Origin: DATMER01 sp040349255
Lineage (GTDB): Bacteria > Acidobacteriota > Thermoanaerobaculia > Multivoradales > UBA5704
Assembly (NCBI GenBank): GCA_040349255.1
Contig: JBEQUE010000010.1
Span: 72,138 to 136,137 of the forward strand
Reading direction: 5' to 3'
DNA: 64,000 nucleotides
Part shown: positions 7,690 to 16,153 of the stretch, piece by piece
Numbering within the stretch: the stretch's first letter is position 1
Layout: each line of letters opens with the position of its first letter
Notes under the pieces: model-generated
What the model saw: only the letters and a program-made list of their open reading frames with translations
Database searches by the model: none
Told to the model about the DNA's origin: nothing
Made by a program: the position numbers and the translations under genes

Positions 7690-7911
7690 GTGCCCCAGGT
7701 GAGTGCCCGGCTTCCAGAAGAGCTCGTCGAGGAAATGGATCGGGCCGCCGGCAGACTCCAGCGTACCCGGGCGGAGTTGATTCGCCAGGCGGTCGAATAC
7801 TTCCTCGACGACTTCGAAGACCTTCAGCTTGGACTGGAGCGGCTCCAGGACCCGTCGGATCCCATTCTGGACTGGGCTGATGTCAGGCGCGAGCTACTCG
7901 GTCAGCATTAA
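7690..7911 (+). CDS. Ribbon-helix-helix antitoxin
   Basis: A 73-residue protein. The N-terminus VSARLPEELVEEMDRAAGRLQRTRAELIRQ is a textbook ribbon-helix-helix: a short beta strand followed by two helices, with RTRAELIRQA as the second helix. The C-terminal tail (LERLQDPSDPILDWADVRRELL) would wrap the RelE toxin. Such antitoxins bind DNA as dimers and repress their own operon. The gene overlaps the RelE gene by 32 bases, so the two are co-translated. Confidence 0.88.
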   Translation: MPQVSARLPEELVEEMDRAAGRLQRTRAELIRQAVEYFLDDFEDLQLGLERLQDPSDPILDWADVRRELLGQH

Positions 7912-8143
7912 GGCGAGTGCCGCGAAATCGCTGAGCCGGATTCCCAAACCGGACCGGCAGCGTCTGGTCGAGGCGATCGACCGGCTCAGCGAGGAGCCTC
8001 TTGCCGGAGGCGTCCTCAAGGGCGAGTTCTCCGGACTGCGGCGCCTCCGGGTCGGAGTCTACCGAGTCGTCTACGAGGTGGTTCACGAGACGGTCACGGT
8101 TCTGGTGGTTCGAATCGGCCACCGCCGTGAAGTCTACCGCTGA
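7880..8143 (+). CDS. RelE/ParE-family toxin
   Basis: An 87-residue protein. SYSVSIKASAAKSLSRIPKPDRQRLVEAIDRL is the N-terminal strand-helix-helix part of the RelE/ParE fold, and the C-terminal strands LRRLRVGVYRVVYEV and VTVLVVRIGHRREVYR carry the usual Arg, Tyr and His residues. RelE enzymes cleave mRNA at the ribosome, while ParE relatives poison gyrase; the RxGxYRVxYE and GHRxEVY pattern favours the RelE group. The start at 7880 fits the family length. The antitoxin is immediately upstream and overlapping. Confidence 0.9.
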   Translation: MSGASYSVSIKASAAKSLSRIPKPDRQRLVEAIDRLSEEPLAGGVLKGEFSGLRRLRVGVYRVVYEVVHETVTVLVVRIGHRREVYR

Positions 8144-8170
8144 CTCAAGAGCCTTCCAGCTTCGCCAGCC

Positions 8171-8782
8171 CTACTCGTCCACCTCGATCCCCCGCCGGCC
8201 CATCACCCTCTTGAGACGGTCGTAGAGGTTCTGCCCGAGGAGCGACTGCGCGGTCTCCGAGATGTCCTTCAGGACCACGCGCAGGTCCTCGGCGCCGCTC
8301 CAGTGCTTGCGGGCGTAGGGCTCCAGGTCTCCGCCGAAGGCCTGCGACAGCACGGCCACGGCCAGGACCAGGTCGTCCAGGAAGCCCGCGCCGCCCAGGA
8401 TCATCTCGGGCAGCAGGTCGGCCGGCAGGACGAAGTAGGCCAGCGCTCCGCCGATCATCGCCCGGGTGCCCCCGGGGACGTTCTTGTCCAGGGCCAGCCG
8501 GACCAGCAGGATGAAGACGTCCGGCACCAGCAGCAGCGCGCGGACCGCGCCGTCGCCCAGCTTGCCGCCCCGCTTCTCCACCGCGTGGATGATCCGCTCG
8601 CGCAACCGGTCGTAGAACGACAGGAGGCCCTTGCTCGGCAGCTCCTCGTCGCTCGCGAAGGCATATTCGGAGTCGCGCTCGGCGCGCGCCGAGTCGAAAT
8701 TCTCCAGGTCTTCCGCCACCGCCGTGGACAGCTCGTCCGACAGCGGGCGGCTCAGGGGCTCTTTGGTGGTCTCGTCGGCCAT
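8171..8782 (-). CDS. DUF1232 (YkvA-family) protein
   Basis: A 203-residue protein. The conserved DUF1232 core is at about 100-140 (RALLLVPDVFILLVRLALDKNVPGGTRAMIGGALAYFVLPADLLPE), ending in the characteristic Y-F-x-x-P-x-D-L-x-P-E-x-x-x-G-x-G-x-x-D-D. This core usually forms membrane-associated helices. The first 50 residues are acidic and probably disordered. The start at 8782 (MADETT) is supported by GGGAGA upstream. No biochemical role is established for the family. It is convergent with the RelE gene. Confidence 0.8.
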   Translation of the reverse strand: MADETTKEPLSRPLSDELSTAVAEDLENFDSARAERDSEYAFASDEELPSKGLLSFYDRLRERIIHAVEKRGGKLGDGAVRALLLVPDVFILLVRLALDKNVPGGTRAMIGGALAYFVLPADLLPEMILGGAGFLDDLVLAVAVLSQAFGGDLEPYARKHWSGAEDLRVVLKDISETAQSLLGQNLYDRLKRVMGRRGIEVDE

Positions 8783-8834
8783 GGTTCTCCCTTCACGCGG
8801 TATCCCGTTCAAAATCCGTTCAAGCCGCGTGCCA

Positions 8835-9830
8835 CTAGAGAATATACGCCAGGGCGAACCCCACCTGACCCGCCATCATGATCAGGTACATGTGCTTCCA
8901 CGAAGGGTGGTTCTCCGTCTCCGTCAGCGAGTTCGGGTCGCGCAGCAGAAGATAGACGGTGTAGAGACCCCAGACCGTGAACAGCACGCCGAGCGCCACC
9001 AGGAGCCACGGGTTGCCGGTCAGAATGGCATGTTCCGGGTTCTGCGGGTCCTTCACAAAGGCCCCCAGCGGCATCAGCAGCCACGGGAACACGAAGAACG
9101 GACTGATCATCAGCGCCGATTTCTTCACTCCGTAGAGGATCGGCAGCGTCTTGCAGCCGCCGGCCCGGTCGCCCTCCATGTCCGCGAAGTCCTTCGTGGA
9201 CGCCGCGCCGAGGAGATAAAGGCCGAAGATCGAGCCGATGAACCACGGCTCGGTGTAGCCGATCCCCGCCACCATGGCCCAGCCCGCCACCTTGAGCAGC
9301 ACGCCGCGCGGCACCGCGATCGTGAAGTTCGCCAGCATCCCGCGGATCTTCGTCCGGCCCAGCTCCGGCGCCGAGTAGACGAAGGTCGCGATCATCCCGG
9401 CCAGGTAGATGAAGAAGGTCGCGTGCTCCGACACCGGCGCGGTCAGCTTCTGCCCCAGGGTGTCGTACGGGTGCGGCACCACGAGCCAGGTCGGGATGAG
9501 CGCCAGCGCGTAGAGGATCCAGCTCAGCACCCAGACCTCGCGCACCGACAGCTCGCCGGTCACCAGCGGCCGGGTCGGCTTGTTCACCCGGTCGATCTCC
9601 AGGTCGTAGATCTGGTTGATCGCGTTCGACGCCGCGTTCATGAAGCTGGCGCAGAGCGAGCCCAGGATGACCGTGAGGATGACGGAGAGCGTGATCTGCC
9701 GGTTCGGGTCCGGGTTGTGGACCGAGCCGAAGGCGCAGATCGCGCCCGAGACGATGCCGAGCAGCGGCGGCAGCAGGGTGAACGGCCGGACGAGCTGCAG
9801 GTAGAGGCTGGTTTTTGATCGGGTGGTCAT
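8835..9830 (-). CDS. UbiA-family prenyltransferase
   Basis: A 331-residue integral membrane protein with about eight or nine hydrophobic segments. Both Asp-rich motifs of the UbiA superfamily are present: NAINQIYDLEIDRVNKPTRPL (N-x-x-x-D-x-x-x-D) and the second, DFADMEGDRAGG. These bind Mg2+-diphosphate of the prenyl donor. The family attaches polyprenyl chains to aromatic rings, glycerol phosphate or tetrapyrroles; the acceptor cannot be read from sequence. Its start overlaps the stop of the upstream kinase-like gene by 4 bases (ATGA), so it is in the same operon, and the pair suggests prenyl-lipid assembly. Confidence 0.88.
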   Translation of the reverse strand: MTTRSKTSLYLQLVRPFTLLPPLLGIVSGAICAFGSVHNPDPNRQITLSVILTVILGSLCASFMNAASNAINQIYDLEIDRVNKPTRPLVTGELSVREVWVLSWILYALALIPTWLVVPHPYDTLGQKLTAPVSEHATFFIYLAGMIATFVYSAPELGRTKIRGMLANFTIAVPRGVLLKVAGWAMVAGIGYTEPWFIGSIFGLYLLGAASTKDFADMEGDRAGGCKTLPILYGVKKSALMISPFFVFPWLLMPLGAFVKDPQNPEHAILTGNPWLLVALGVLFTVWGLYTVYLLLRDPNSLTETENHPSWKHMYLIMMAGQVGFALAYIL

Positions 9831-11176
9831 ACGATCCAGGGGGTGAAGATCACCGCGACGAGCGCGCCGACCAGGGTGTTGAGGAAGTTCAGCGCCTCGT
9901 TGTCGAGGAGCTGGCGCTTTTCGAGCGCCGCGCCCACGAGGCTCTCGAAGGTGGTGCCCACGAAGGCCGCCACCACGATCGGCAGCACGCCGATCCACGG
10001 ATAGAGCCCGACCAGCGCGCCGAGCCCGGCGATCACGGCAGAGGCGATCACGCCGGCCAGCGTCCCCTCGACCGACACCGCGCCCTCGGTGCCGCGCGGC
10101 ACCGGCTTGAAGTTGGTCAGGAGGAACGTGCGCCGGCCGAGCACCTGGCCGATCTCGCTCGACGAGGTGTCCGCCGCGGCTGTGGCGAAGGCGCCGGCGA
10201 AGGCCATGCCGAAGAGGACCGGGTGATCGGTCAGAGCGGCGAACACCGCGCAGGCCGTGGCCACGCCGGCATTGGCGAGCGCGTGGCGGGCCCCGCGCCG
10301 GCCGCCCCCCTCCTGCGCGATCTTCGCCGCGGCCTTGCTCTTGTAGCCGAACTTGGTGCAGGCGCTGCCGATCACGAAGAAGGAGAGGAGCAGCAGGTAG
10401 CCGCGCCAGTCCAGGAAGGCGTAGATCGTGAACCCGACCAGGAAGCCCACCACCACGCCGGACGTGTCGACCGTCCTCGCCTTGAAGGCCGCGCCGGCCA
10501 GCGCCGCGTTGACGACCACGGCCATCAGCAGCCGGAAGGCGAGACCGTCGGTCGCCAGGAACGGGCCCCAGTGACCCTGGGTCAGCACCAGGCCGAGCAG
10601 GAAGAGGCCCGAGACGAGCGGCACGCCGATGTTGTCGTCGAGCCCCTGCGGCAGCGATTCGAGCGCCGCCGCCACCAGCGCCGCGGCGAACGCGACGGCG
10701 AAGGCAAAGGGCCATGAGTATTCGCCAGGCGTCCAGCGAGCGGTCCACACCAGGAGCGCCGCCGCTGCGAAGCCTCCGAAGAAGACATAGGCGAGGCTGC
10801 CCATCCAGCTCTTCCTCGGGTTCCACGGCAGCTTGCGGCGGCCGAGCGTCATGCCCGCGACCGAGGCCATGCCGTCGCCGAACGCCAGGATGCCCCAGGT
10901 GGCCGCGGCCACCTCCAGCTTCTTGAAGAAGACCAGGATGAGGATGAGCACGGCGAGCGGGTAGAGCACGATGCCGAGCGAGGAGCCGGCGGCGTGCTCG
11001 TGGTCGCGATAGAGGCGCCGGCCGCCGATGCGCGGAAACAGGAACAGGTTGAAGGCCAGCGCCGAGGCCGCCAGCACCGCGGACCACAGCGGACCGAGCC
11101 AGCCGACCGCGAAGGCGAACAGCCCCATGCTCATGTGGGTCACCTTGCGCAGCAGCTCGTTGCCGGTCAGCGCCAT
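9827..11176 (-). CDS. Fused SEC59/phytol-kinase-like and DUF92 membrane protein
   Basis: A 449-residue protein of two membrane domains. Residues 1-200 resemble dolichol kinase/phytol kinase (ELLRKVTHMSMGLFAF, RDHEHAAGSSLGIVLYPLAVLI, FGDGMASVAGMTLGRRKLPW). Residues about 205-449 are the DUF92/TMEM19 family (SGVVVGFLVGFTIYAF, SACTKFGYKSKAAAKIAQEGGGRRGARHALANAG, ATAAADTSSSEIGQVLG, GTEGAVSVEGTLAG). In plants VTE5 and VTE6 from these families phosphorylate phytol and phytyl-phosphate in turn, so a fused protein could make prenyl diphosphate from a free prenol. It sits directly before a UbiA prenyltransferase that would use such a product. The activity is inferred from family and context. Confidence 0.82.
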   Translation of the reverse strand: MALTGNELLRKVTHMSMGLFAFAVGWLGPLWSAVLAASALAFNLFLFPRIGGRRLYRDHEHAAGSSLGIVLYPLAVLILILVFFKKLEVAAATWGILAFGDGMASVAGMTLGRRKLPWNPRKSWMGSLAYVFFGGFAAAALLVWTARWTPGEYSWPFAFAVAFAAALVAAALESLPQGLDDNIGVPLVSGLFLLGLVLTQGHWGPFLATDGLAFRLLMAVVVNAALAGAAFKARTVDTSGVVVGFLVGFTIYAFLDWRGYLLLLSFFVIGSACTKFGYKSKAAAKIAQEGGGRRGARHALANAGVATACAVFAALTDHPVLFGMAFAGAFATAAADTSSSEIGQVLGRRTFLLTNFKPVPRGTEGAVSVEGTLAGVIASAVIAGLGALVGLYPWIGVLPIVVAAFVGTTFESLVGAALEKRQLLDNEALNFLNTLVGALVAVIFTPWIV

Positions 11177-12174
11177 TGGCCGCTCTCCTTGAGCCAGGCC
11201 AGCGTCTCGGCGAGCCCCTGCGCGAACGGCCGCGGGGCGTAGCCCAGCTCCCGCTCGGCGCGGTCCGAGCAATAGGCCCAGTCGTGCCGGTAGATCTCCA
11301 CCAGGTCCGGGGTGAGCTTCGGCGTGCCGCCGGTGAGACGCGCCCAGCCCTTCTGCAGCGCGCCGGCCGTCTTCGCGACCCCGTCCGGGATGCGCCGCTT
11401 CGGCACGGGCACGCCGGTCTGCTTCTCGACCAGGGCGTAGAAGTCGCCGAGCCGCACGTTCTCGCCGCCGAGCACGTAGCGCCCGCCGGCCGGAGCCTTT
11501 TCGAGCGCGAGCGCCACGCCGCGTGCCACGTCGCCGACGAAGGCGTAGTTCCAGCGCCGGTCCGGCGAGCCGATCAGGCCCGGCAGCTTCCGGCGGATGA
11601 GGTCGAGGATGTGATGGACGACGATGTTGCCCTCGGTCATCTCGCCCGGACCGTAGATGACGCCCGGGTAGACCACGTTGAGCGGCGCGCCTTCCGCGAT
11701 CGCCCGGCGGGCGCGGCGGTCGGCGAGCGCCTTGGTGCGCTCGTAGTCGTTGATCCAGTTCCGATCCTGAATGTCGGCCGTCTCGTCGAGCAGGCCGCCC
11801 GGGCCTTTCTCCGTCGGGCCGAGCGCGATGAAGCTGGAGACGTAGACCACCTTGGAGACCGAGCCGGACTCCTCGGCGGCGCGCAGGACGTTCTCGAGGC
11901 CGCCCAGGTTGATGCGGTCGAAGTCGGCCGGCGGCGCCAGGATCTTGACCAATGCTGCGGCGTGGACGACGGCGTCGCAGCCGGCCGCGGCCCGGTCCAG
12001 GCTGGCGCGGTCGGTGACGTCGCCCTGCGCGAAGTCGATGATCGCCGGGGGGGCCGGGAAGCGCTCGCGGGATGCCGTGGGCCGGACGAGGAGGCGCACC
12101 TCGTGCTTCTGCGCGAGCTCGGAGACGATACGCCGCCCGAGGAATCCGGTGCCGCCGGTGACGAGGACCTTCAT
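11167..12174 (-). CDS. NAD(P)-dependent epimerase/reductase, extended SDR
   Basis: A 335-residue extended short-chain dehydrogenase. The nucleotide-binding GGTGFLG is at residues 7-13; the active-site pair lies in DYERTK (Y-x-x-x-K). The family resembles dihydroflavonol reductase/HpnA-like enzymes that act on sugars or on lipid-linked substrates. Its stop overlaps the start of the lipid-kinase-like gene by 10 bases, so it belongs to the prenyl-lipid operon, and a role on a prenylated or glycosylated lipid is possible. The substrate is not identifiable from the sequence. Confidence 0.8.
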   Translation of the reverse strand: MKVLVTGGTGFLGRRIVSELAQKHEVRLLVRPTASRERFPAPPAIIDFAQGDVTDRASLDRAAAGCDAVVHAAALVKILAPPADFDRINLGGLENVLRAAEESGSVSKVVYVSSFIALGPTEKGPGGLLDETADIQDRNWINDYERTKALADRRARRAIAEGAPLNVVYPGVIYGPGEMTEGNIVVHHILDLIRRKLPGLIGSPDRRWNYAFVGDVARGVALALEKAPAGGRYVLGGENVRLGDFYALVEKQTGVPVPKRRIPDGVAKTAGALQKGWARLTGGTPKLTPDLVEIYRHDWAYCSDRAERELGYAPRPFAQGLAETLAWLKESGQWR

Positions 12175-12189
12175 GATGGACTGCGGAGT

Positions 12190-13131
12190 TTAGCAGGCCC
12201 GGGCCTGCGCTTGGGCCTGAAGGTCTCTCCAGAGGTCGAGGAGCGCCTCGTCGAGCGTCCGCCGCGGCTCCCAGCCCAGGCGGCGCAGACGGTGGGAGTC
12301 GCCGAGCAGGAGAGGGAGGTCCACCGGCCGCATCCGCTCGGCCTCCTGGCGCACCTCGGCGCGCACGCCGGAGACGGCCATGAGCCGCTCCAGCGCCTCG
12401 GCGATCGAGGAGGCCCGGCCGCCCGCGATGTTGTAGACGTGGCCGGGATGGCCCCGTTCGGCCAGGACGCGGAAGGCCTCGGCGCCGTCGTCCACGTGGA
12501 CGAAGTCGCGCCGCGCCGAGAGGTTGCCGACCCGGAGGACCGGCTCGGTTGTTCCCGAATTATCGCCGGCAATACTGGCGATACTGGCGAGCTGAGCGGC
12601 GAAGGACGGCATGGCAAACGTCGGCGTCTGCCCCGGTCCGATCAGGTTGAAAGACCGGGCCACGACCGCGCCGCGCTGGAGCGCGAGCCGCTCGGCCGCG
12701 GCTTTCGTGAGGGCGTAGGGGCTGCGCGGATCGACCGGCCTCTCCTCGGAGATCGGCTGCTCGTCCTCGGGCACCGGACCGTAGACCTCGGCGCTCGACG
12801 CGACCACGACCGGCCGCCCGCCCGCGGCGTCGAGGAGGTTCTCGGTGCCGATCACGTTGACCTGGAAGTATTCGCCGGGCCTCTTCCAGGACTCGCCCAC
12901 GTGGGAAAGGCCGGCGAGGTTGACGATCGCGTCGGGCGAGGACAGGCGGACCGCCTTCTCCAGCGAGGCCGGATCGAGCAGGTCCGCGTGGTACAGGTCG
13001 ACGCCTTCCTCCAGATTCGGCCGCGGCGTGCTTTCGAGCCACGTGCCGCTCACCCGGTGCCCGGTTTCGAGCAGGTGCCGGGCGAGCCGCGGGCCGACGA
13101 AGCCCCCTATACCGGTGATGAGGACGTGCAT
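12190..13131 (-). CDS. NAD-dependent nucleotide-sugar reductase, GDP-6-deoxy-mannose reductase (RMD) like
   Basis: A 313-residue extended SDR starting MHVLITGIGGFVG (NAD(P)-binding GxxGxxG at 7-13). The catalytic residues are in SSAEVYG and YALTKAAAE. The sequence style (LAGLSHVGESWKRPGEYFQVNV, YNIAGGRASSIAEAL, EAERMRPVDLPLLLGDSHRLRRLGW) is that of GDP-4-keto-6-deoxy-mannose reductases, which make GDP-rhamnose. It lies 11 bases after a Gmd-like dehydratase, the enzyme that would supply that substrate. The annotation relies on this pairing as well as on the motif pattern. Confidence 0.76.
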   Translation of the reverse strand: MHVLITGIGGFVGPRLARHLLETGHRVSGTWLESTPRPNLEEGVDLYHADLLDPASLEKAVRLSSPDAIVNLAGLSHVGESWKRPGEYFQVNVIGTENLLDAAGGRPVVVASSAEVYGPVPEDEQPISEERPVDPRSPYALTKAAAERLALQRGAVVARSFNLIGPGQTPTFAMPSFAAQLASIASIAGDNSGTTEPVLRVGNLSARRDFVHVDDGAEAFRVLAERGHPGHVYNIAGGRASSIAEALERLMAVSGVRAEVRQEAERMRPVDLPLLLGDSHRLRRLGWEPRRTLDEALLDLWRDLQAQAQARAC

Positions 13132-13142
13132 GGCGCCGGGAA

Positions 13143-14117
13143 TCAGCTCGCCTGGCGGCGGGCCAGGGTCTGCCGCCAGTAGTCGAGCAGGTCGTTGAGC
13201 GTCTGCTCGAACGGGATGCGCGGCTCCCAGCCGGTGTCGGCCTTGAACTTCGAGGCGTCGCCGATCAGGATCTCGACGTCGGACGGCCGCAGGCGCTCCG
13301 GATCGACCTCGATCTTCACGTCCAGGCCGGAGATCTCGATTAGCCGGCTGAGCATCTCGCTGATGCGGATGCCGTTGCCCGTGGCGATGTTGTAAACCTC
13401 GCCGGGTTTGGCCTTGGTGACCGCGAGCCAGTAGGCGCGGACCATGTCGCGCACGTCCGTGAAGTCGCGGATGGCCTCGATGTTGCCCACCCGGATCACC
13501 GGGTCCTGGAGGCCGAGACCGATCGCCGCCACCTGGCTGCAGAAGTTCGAGGTCACGAACACCTGACCGCGGCGCGGACCGGTGTGGTTGAAGCCGCGGG
13601 TGCGGACCACCTTGAGGCCGTAGCTCTGGAAGTACTGGTAGCCGAGGTAGTCCTGCGCCACCTTGGAGACCGCGTACGGCGACAGCGGGCGCAGCGGGTT
13701 GGTCTCCTTGATCGGCGTCTCGTCGGGCAGGACGAGGCCGTACTCCTCGCTGGAGCAGGCGATCTGCACGACCGGGTCGATGCGCAGGGCGCGGATGGCC
13801 TCGAACAGGTTGGTCTGGCCGGCCACGTTCGTGGTCAGCGTCTCGTTCGGCGCCGTCCAGCTCGACGGCACGAAGCTCTGGGCCGCGAGGTGGAAGATGA
13901 CATCCGGCCGCGACTTGTCGAGCGCGGCGTGCATGGAGGTGTAGTCCCGCAGGTCGGCCTCCAGGAGCCGGATGCGCGAGCGCAGGTGCTCGACGTTGTC
14001 CATGCGGCTGCGCCAGCGGTAGGTTCCGAACACCTCCACGTCGGGGTGCTCGTTCAGCAGGTACTCCGCCAGGTGCGACCCGGCGAAACCCGTGATTCCG
14101 GTGATCAGGGCCCTCAT
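13143..14117 (-). CDS. GDP-mannose 4,6-dehydratase-like enzyme
   Basis: A 324-residue SDR. It starts MRALITGITGFAGSHLAEYLL (NAD(P)-binding GxxGFxG) and shows the dehydratase features LAAQSFVPSSWTAPNETL, SSEEYG and YAVSKVAQDYLGYQY, with RGFNHTGPRRGQVFVTSNF typical of the Gmd family. It removes water from GDP-mannose to give the 4-keto-6-deoxy sugar. The ATG at 14117 overlaps the stop of the RfbD-like gene by 4 bases (ATGA), so the three sugar genes are one operon. The family's usual TGxxGQDGxYL motif is replaced here by TGITGFAGSHL, as in shorter Gmd-like paralogues, so a different nucleotide sugar is possible. Confidence 0.74.
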   Translation of the reverse strand: MRALITGITGFAGSHLAEYLLNEHPDVEVFGTYRWRSRMDNVEHLRSRIRLLEADLRDYTSMHAALDKSRPDVIFHLAAQSFVPSSWTAPNETLTTNVAGQTNLFEAIRALRIDPVVQIACSSEEYGLVLPDETPIKETNPLRPLSPYAVSKVAQDYLGYQYFQSYGLKVVRTRGFNHTGPRRGQVFVTSNFCSQVAAIGLGLQDPVIRVGNIEAIRDFTDVRDMVRAYWLAVTKAKPGEVYNIATGNGIRISEMLSRLIEISGLDVKIEVDPERLRPSDVEILIGDASKFKADTGWEPRIPFEQTLNDLLDYWRQTLARRQAS

Positions 14118-14995
14118 CTGACTTCCTTTCTCTCCTTGCGCGATGACCGCAGAAGTGCAAGATAATCGACCAGGCCCCAGCCCCAGGGCTCGACGCGGCG
14201 GCCGATGGCCTCCTCGAAGCGCGCGACGTCCAGGACCGAGAAGGCCGGACGCGGGGCGGGGCGCGGGAATTCGTTCGTGGTGACCGGCACGACCTCGGGG
14301 ATGCGCCGGGTGCCGGACCACAGGCCGGCGATCTCGGACGCGAACTCGTACCAGGAGACGGGCTCGCGGTTGCGGTAGTGGACGATGCCGCGGACGTCCT
14401 CGGCGGCCAGGTCGAGGACGGCGCGCGCCAGGAACAGCGTATAGGTGGGCGCACCCTGCTGGTCGCGGACGACCCGCAGCGGCTTGCCCTCCTCGATCAG
14501 GCGAACGATGGTGGCCACGAAGTTCGGGCCGCCCGGGCCGAACAGCCAGCTCGTGCGCACGACGGTCGAGCGGTCGTGGGCCAGGACGCGGCGCTCGCCG
14601 TCGAGCTTGCTCTGGCCGTAGACCGACAGCGGACCGGTCGGATCGTCCTCGCGATACGGCACATCTCCCTGCCCGTCGAATACGTAGTCCGTGGAGACGT
14701 GGACGATCCGCGCGCCCACCGACCGCGCCGCCGCGATCACGTTGTCCACGGCCTCGCCGTTGATCGCGAAGGCCGGCTCGCGGCCTTCTCCTTCGCAGGC
14801 GTCCACCTTGGTGTAGGCCGCGCAGTTGACGACCAGCTCCGGTCGGAACGCGTCCGCCCAGTAGAGCAGCCGGTCGCGGTCGCGGATGTCGGCCTGCGCA
14901 TGGGAAAGGCCGAGCACGGGCATGGAGCGGGAGCGGGCCTCGGCCACCATGGCTCGGCCCAGCATGCCCGTCCCGCCGAGGACGAGCGTTCTCAT
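14114..14995 (-). CDS. dTDP-4-dehydrorhamnose reductase-like enzyme (RfbD/RmlD family)
   Basis: A 293-residue SDR of the RmlD group: LVLGGTGMLGRAM at the N-terminus, NCAAYTKVDACEGE, VHVSTDYVFDGQGDVPYREDDPTGPLSVYGQSKLDGE with the Y-x-x-x-K pair, and RTSWLFGPGGPNFV. It reduces the 4-keto group of dTDP-4-dehydro-rhamnose, the last step of dTDP-rhamnose synthesis. RmlA of the same pathway lies upstream on the same strand, separated by the Uma2/Abi island. No RmlB or RmlC is in the window. It is the first gene of the downstream part of the sugar operon. Confidence 0.85.
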   Translation of the reverse strand: MRTLVLGGTGMLGRAMVAEARSRSMPVLGLSHAQADIRDRDRLLYWADAFRPELVVNCAAYTKVDACEGEGREPAFAINGEAVDNVIAAARSVGARIVHVSTDYVFDGQGDVPYREDDPTGPLSVYGQSKLDGERRVLAHDRSTVVRTSWLFGPGGPNFVATIVRLIEEGKPLRVVRDQQGAPTYTLFLARAVLDLAAEDVRGIVHYRNREPVSWYEFASEIAGLWSGTRRIPEVVPVTTNEFPRPAPRPAFSVLDVARFEEAIGRRVEPWGWGLVDYLALLRSSRKERKEVR

Positions 14996-15100
14996 GGGAT
15001 TGATCTCATCAGGGTTGAAACCGGTCCAGACGGTCCTTCAGCGGCCCGCATTGTATGCGGAGAGACCCGGTTTGGCGACACCCGGTCTCCGGGTTGCGGT

Positions 15101-15892
15101 TCAGCCGCGTCCGCGGAGGCGGTCGAGCTCGGCCTGCAGGCTTGCGTTTTCGGCCTCGACCGCCTTGCGGGCTTCGACCGCTGCCCGCGCAAGGTCCTTC
15201 TCTTCCTGCCGGGTCAGGAGAGGCTTGCCCGAAGGGTGCTCGGACATCCGAACGCGGTTGCCATCCGGAGTGACCTGGAACCAGAGGCCGGTCGTCTCGG
15301 AGAGCAGGCGCCCCTCCTCATCCGGCTCGATCGGCTGGTATCCCGAGGGGCCCAGCCGGTAGCCGAGAAGCCGGTAGCGGCGATCCCGGCGCTGGCAGTC
15401 GGCGATCAGGTACTCGGGGATCCCGACCCGCCGATAGAGGGCGACCTTGTCTTCCAGGTCGGTCTTGCGGATGCGGGAGGACAAGGGCGAAACCACCTCG
15501 ATCACGAGACAGGGACGGACGCCTTGCGCGGCGACGTCGAAGCTCTCTCGGTCGGCCTCCTTGTCGCGCACGCCGCGGATCACCGAGACGTCGGGGGACG
15601 GCTGGTCCAGCCCTGGACCGAACAGGAACTTGAGATCGAACGTGACCAGCACGTCCGGGACCGGCTGGAAGAAGTCGTCCAGCAGATCGGCGATCTGGCG
15701 TGCGGTGTCGCCGTGACGTTTTCCCTGGGACATGTGGTCGCCGACCTGGGGGTTCAGGAACAGCTCGGGAGTCAGGGGCATCACGACCAGCTCCATCCGG
15801 CCACCGGGACGTTCCACCCAACGCTCCAAGGTGATCCCCGGCTCCTCGTCGAGGAGCTCGTGTTCGATCGGCTTGCGGACAGGTTCAGCCAT
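15101..15892 (-). CDS. Uma2-family putative nuclease (DUF820), copy 1
   Basis: A 263-residue protein of the restriction-endonuclease-like Uma2 family. The conserved core is visible: SPDVSVIRG, RPCLVIEVVSPLSSRIRKTDLEDKVALYRRVGIPEYLIAD, with the D-x-x-E-V-x-S and K residues of a PD-(D/E)xK-like site. The C-terminus is an acidic coiled coil (about residues 225-260). The biological function of the family is unsettled. The start at 15892 (MAEPVR) is conserved in the paralogue 2.8 kb away. Copies 1 and 2 are very similar, and the similarity continues upstream into the 3' end of rmlA, marking a segmental duplication. Confidence 0.85.
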   Translation of the reverse strand: MAEPVRKPIEHELLDEEPGITLERWVERPGGRMELVVMPLTPELFLNPQVGDHMSQGKRHGDTARQIADLLDDFFQPVPDVLVTFDLKFLFGPGLDQPSPDVSVIRGVRDKEADRESFDVAAQGVRPCLVIEVVSPLSSRIRKTDLEDKVALYRRVGIPEYLIADCQRRDRRYRLLGYRLGPSGYQPIEPDEEGRLLSETTGLWFQVTPDGNRVRMSEHPSGKPLLTRQEEKDLARAAVEARKAVEAENASLQAELDRLRGRG

Positions 15893-16009
15893 GACCCCGA
15901 GTATAGACAGTCGCCCGAGACCCGTCAAAGATATCGCGGAAAGGAGACGAAGGGAAGGGGGCGACGCGGAAAGACGTCACCAGCCTACGCAATCCCCACC
16001 TCGCGGAGT
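15101..16009. repeat. Segmental duplication, copy 1 (Uma2 gene plus upstream flank)
   Basis: Matches 17918-18830 in the same orientation. The segment includes the Uma2 gene, an almost identical stretch of about 90 bases upstream of the start, and about 25 bases that resemble the last codons of rmlA, which here is only a fragment. The right boundary, near 16009, is approximate. The composition changes beyond it to the lower-GC Abi gene. Confidence 0.78.
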
Positions 16010-16153
16010 CCCAGAATAGATGCCCCCTATGAGAGCATGATAATAATCACTGCGATCGTTAGTTTCGCGCTAGCATACGATGGCGAGGTTTGGAGGCCAG
16101 TCGCCTAACACAAGGCCTCAAGCGCCTGACGGCCCCGCCTAGGCCCGGATCGT

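Noticed and set aside
8095..8130. tRNA-like GGTTCGAATC stretch
   Set aside because: It lies inside the RelE coding region and no acceptor or anticodon stem can be formed around it.
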